Shown here piece after piece: positions 6,037 to 8,261 of a stretch of DNA of 8,261 bases (positions within the stretch are counted from its first letter, which is position 1; each line of letters starts with the position of its first letter). The stretch covers positions 1 through 8,261 of the forward strand of contig JANJSW010000223.1 of NCBI GenBank assembly GCA_024711415.1, given 5' to 3'. The notes beneath the pieces are model-generated. The model had not been told where the DNA came from and did no database searches. It saw only the letters and a list, made by a program, of their open reading frames with translations. The translations under genes and the position numbers were made by a program. Source of the DNA: Thermomonas sp. GTDB taxonomy: Bacteria; Pseudomonadota; Gammaproteobacteria; Xanthomonadales; Xanthomonadaceae.

Positions 6037-7703
6037 TCGCGCTGGTCGAAGCCGCGCGCGCGGGGCTGTTCCGGCGCGAGCACTGGTTGCCCAACATCAC
6101 CGCCGGGGTGATCGTCGGGGTGGTGGCACTGCCGCTGGCGATGGCGTTTGCCATCGCGTCCGGGGTCAAGCCGGAGCAGGGGCTGTACACGGCGATCATC
6201 GCCGGCATCGCGGTGTCGCTGTTCGGCGGCTCGCGGATACAGATCGCCGGCCCGACCGGCGCCTTCATCGTGATCCTGGCCGGGGTGGTGGCGAAGTTCG
6301 GCGTCAGCGGGCTGCTGCTGGCCACGCTGATGGCCGGGGTGATGCTGGTGGCGATGGGGCTGGCGCGGCTGGGCGCGGTGATCCGCTTCATTCCCGACCC
6401 GGTGATCGTGGGTTTCACCGCCGGCATCGCGGTGATCATCTGGGTGGGCCAGTGGCAGTACTTCTTCGGCCTGCCGGCGCCCGGCGACGGGCCGTTCTAC
6501 CTGAAGACCTGGCATCTGCTGCAGTCCTTCAACCACCTGCACCCGGCGACTTCCCTGCTGGCCCTGCTCAGCCTGGTGCTGGCGGTGTGGGGCTCGCGCA
6601 TTCCGGGCCTTGCGCGCGTGCCCGGCCCGCTGCTGGCGATGGTCGTGGCCACCGCGGTGGTGATGGCGTTCGACCTGCAGGGCGTCGCCACCATCGAATC
6701 CACCTTTGGCGCCATCCCGCGCGCGCTGCCGGCGCTGCAGCTGCCCGAGGTGGGCTTCGACCGGTTGGTGGAACTGCTGCCGGCGGCGTTCACCATCGCC
6801 ATGCTCGGGGCGATCGAATCGCTGCTGTCGGCGGTGGTGGCCGACGGCATGGCCGGCACCCGCCACGACTCCAACCAGGAGCTGATCGGGCAGGGCGTGG
6901 CCAACATCCTGTCGCCGCTGTTCGGCGGCATCGCCGCCACCGGCGCGATCGCGCGTACCGCCACCAACATCAGGAACGGCGGCACTTCGCCGCTGGCCGG
7001 GGTGGTGCACGGCATCACCCTGCTGCTGATCCTGCTGGTGCTGGCGCCCTATGCCGGCAAGGTGCCGCTGGCCGCGCTGGCGGCGATCCTGTTCCTGGTG
7101 GCGTGGAACATGAGCGAGGCGCGTCGGTTCCTGCGGATGGTGCGGCAGGCGCCGCGCGCGGACGTGGCGATCCTGCTGATCACCTTCGTCCTGACCATCG
7201 TCACCGACCTGGTGGTGGCGGTAAACATCGGCGTGATCCTGGCGATGTTCCAGTTCATGCGCCGGATGAGCGCGTCGGTGTCGGTGGTGGAACACGGCCA
7301 GGCCAGCTTGCGCCACGAGCTGGCCGAGGCCGGGCTGGAGGCGCTGCCGAAGGGCGCGCTGGTCTATGCCATCGAAGGGCCGTTCTTCTTCGGCTCGGTG
7401 GACTCGCTGGAGCGCGCGCTGTCGTGGTCGCGGGAGCCGCCGCGCTGGGTGCTGCTGCGGCTGGAGCGGGTGCCGCTGGTGGATGCCACCGGCCTCAAGC
7501 GGTTGGAGTCCACCATCGAGAACCTGCGTCGTCGCGGCGTGGAGGTGCTGCTGAGCGGTGCCAACCTGCGCGTGCTGCGCAAGCTGGTGCGCGCGGAGAT
7601 CGTGCGCCGCGAGGGGCCGCCGGTCTATTTCGGCGACCTTGCCACCGCGCTACGCCACGTGGACGCAGCGCCGGAGGACGGTTACAGCACTTCGGAGGCG
7701 TAG
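6033..7703 (+). CDS. SulP-family inorganic anion / dicarboxylate transporter with STAS domain
   Basis: Inner-membrane secondary transporter of the SulP (SLC26) family, 556 aa. Residues 1-410 are strongly hydrophobic with about a dozen membrane segments. They include LPLAMAFAIASGV (33-45), GLYTAIIAG (50-58), GGSRIQIAGPTGAF (65-78), RFIPDPVIVGFTAGI (118-132), AMLGAIESLLSAVVADGMAGT (256-276), GGIAATGAIARTATNIRNGG (298-317) and VAWNMSEA (356-363). The cytoplasmic STAS domain is at about 437-545, with PLVDATGLKRL (481-491) at the site corresponding to the STAS phosphorylation loop. The core resembles E. coli DauA (YchM), a C4-dicarboxylate carrier, but SulP members also carry sulfate or bicarbonate. 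The substrate cannot be told, and no sulfate-assimilation or carbonic anhydrase gene is adjacent. A strong ribosome site, GGAGGAGGAA (6021-6030), precedes the ATG, which overlaps the regulator's stop. Confidence 0.93.
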   Translation: MIALVEAARAGLFRREHWLPNITAGVIVGVVALPLAMAFAIASGVKPEQGLYTAIIAGIAVSLFGGSRIQIAGPTGAFIVILAGVVAKFGVSGLLLATLMAGVMLVAMGLARLGAVIRFIPDPVIVGFTAGIAVIIWVGQWQYFFGLPAPGDGPFYLKTWHLLQSFNHLHPATSLLALLSLVLAVWGSRIPGLARVPGPLLAMVVATAVVMAFDLQGVATIESTFGAIPRALPALQLPEVGFDRLVELLPAAFTIAMLGAIESLLSAVVADGMAGTRHDSNQELIGQGVANILSPLFGGIAATGAIARTATNIRNGGTSPLAGVVHGITLLLILLVLAPYAGKVPLAALAAILFLVAWNMSEARRFLRMVRQAPRADVAILLITFVLTIVTDLVVAVNIGVILAMFQFMRRMSASVSVVEHGQASLRHELAEAGLEALPKGALVYAIEGPFFFGSVDSLERALSWSREPPRWVLLRLERVPLVDATGLKRLESTIENLRRRGVEVLLSGANLRVLRKLVRAEIVRREGPPVYFGDLATALRHVDAAPEDGYSTSEA

Positions 7704-8261
7704 TCCGCCAGCCGCGAACGCTCGCCGCGGCGCAGGGTCACGTGGGCGCTGTGCATCCAGGTCTTGAAGCGGTCCACCGCATAGGTCAGGCCGGAGGTGG
7801 TCTCGGTCAGGTAGGGCGTGTCGATCTGCTCGACGTTGCCCAGGCAGACGATCTTGGTGCCGGGGCCTGCGCGCGTGATCAGCGTCTTCATCTGCTTGGG
7901 GGTGAGGTTCTGCGCCTCGTCCAGGATCAGGTAGCGGGACAGGAAGGTGCGCCCGCGCATGAAGTTCATCGAGCGGATCTTGATCCGCGAGGCCAGCAGG
8001 TCGTTGGTGGCCGCGCGGCCCCAGGCGCCGCCGTCCTGGTTGTGGGTCAGCACTTCCAGGTTGTCGGTCAGCGCGCCCATCCACGGCGTCATCTTTTCCT
8101 CCTCGGTGCCGGGCAGGAAGCCGATGTCCTCGCCCACGCTGACGGTGGCGCGGGTCATGATGATCTCGCGGTAGCGCTGCTGGTCCATCGTCTGCGCCAG
8201 CCCCGCGGCCAGCGCCAGCAGGGTCTTGCCGGTGCCGGCGGTGCCGAGCAGGGTGACGAAG
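7682..8261 (-). CDS. PhoH-family ATPase (PIN-PhoH type), N-terminus cut off by window edge
   Basis: The C-terminal 192 residues of a PhoH-like P-loop ATPase. Walker A is GTAGTGKT (8222-8245) and Walker B is LILDEAQN (DEAQN at 7907-7921). Between them is GEDIGFLPGTEEEKMTPWM. After them come LGNVEQIDTPYL, a sensor-like block, and TLRRGERSRLADYASEVL at the end. The IGFLPGTEEEK and QIDTPYL wording fits the longer class with an N-terminal PIN nuclease domain (B. subtilis YlaK-like, about 440-470 aa) better than E. coli PhoH or YbeZ. The PIN domain would lie to the right of the window and is not seen. Such proteins are linked to RNA unwinding or cleavage, but the cellular role is not settled. Its last 22 bp overlap the 3' end of the convergent SulP gene, and no terminator lies between them. 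Confidence 0.92.
   Translation of the reverse strand, partial: FVTLLGTAGTGKTLLALAAGLAQTMDQQRYREIIMTRATVSVGEDIGFLPGTEEEKMTPWMGALTDNLEVLTHNQDGGAWGRAATNDLLASRIKIRSMNFMRGRTFLSRYLILDEAQNLTPKQMKTLITRAGPGTKIVCLGNVEQIDTPYLTETTSGLTYAVDRFKTWMHSAHVTLRRGERSRLADYASEVL

Noticed and set aside
1..8261. A hidden mobile element, CRISPR array, tRNA or defence system
   Set aside because: Almost the whole window is accounted for by housekeeping genes. No spaced repeats, transposase or tRNA-like folds were seen, and the two intergenic gaps are short and look regulatory.

Overview
The window is a GC-rich, densely packed stretch of ordinary bacterial chromosome. Gene content points to a gammaproteobacterium, most likely of the Xanthomonadaceae/Lysobacteraceae group. 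The grounds are very high GC at third codon positions, an Entner-Doudoroff operon, the FabA/FabB route to unsaturated fatty acids (mainly gammaproteobacterial), and the flavour of the proteins. This placement is inference from gene content and protein character, not from a marker gene. Both ends cut through genes, and the first ~31 bases look like a low-quality sequence end.

Layout. (1) Positions 1-3653, minus strand: an Entner-Doudoroff operon transcribed right to left, zwf (glucose-6-phosphate dehydrogenase), pgl (6-phosphogluconolactonase), edd (6-phosphogluconate dehydratase, C-terminus missing). The junctions are zero-gap or overlapping, which suggests translational coupling. Together they take glucose-6-phosphate to KDG-6-phosphate and make NADPH. 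(2) Positions 3654-3839: a 186-bp divergent control region holding a TTGT-N7-ACAA palindrome of the kind bound by HexR, the hexose-phosphate-responsive repressor. (3) Positions 3840-5565, plus strand: fabA-fabB, the two-gene operon for anaerobic unsaturated fatty acid synthesis, with all catalytic residues present, closed by a strong intrinsic terminator at 5625-5667. (4) Positions 5668-5778: an AT-rich promoter region with a near-perfect inverted repeat. (5) Positions 5779-7703, plus strand: a small XRE-type HTH regulator translationally coupled (ATGA) to a SulP anion transporter with a STAS domain, resembling DauA. (6) Positions 7682-8261, minus strand: the C-terminal ATPase part of a PhoH-family protein of the PIN-PhoH type. 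It converges on the transporter gene and overlaps its 3' end by 22 bp.

No RNA genes, mobile elements, CRISPR arrays or defence genes were seen. The points worth a second look are regulatory: the HexR-like palindrome between the NADPH-producing and fatty-acid operons, the candidate autoregulatory operator of the HTH-SulP pair, the overlapping convergent gene ends, and the cluster of seven non-synonymous transversions in a conserved Edd motif at the left edge.
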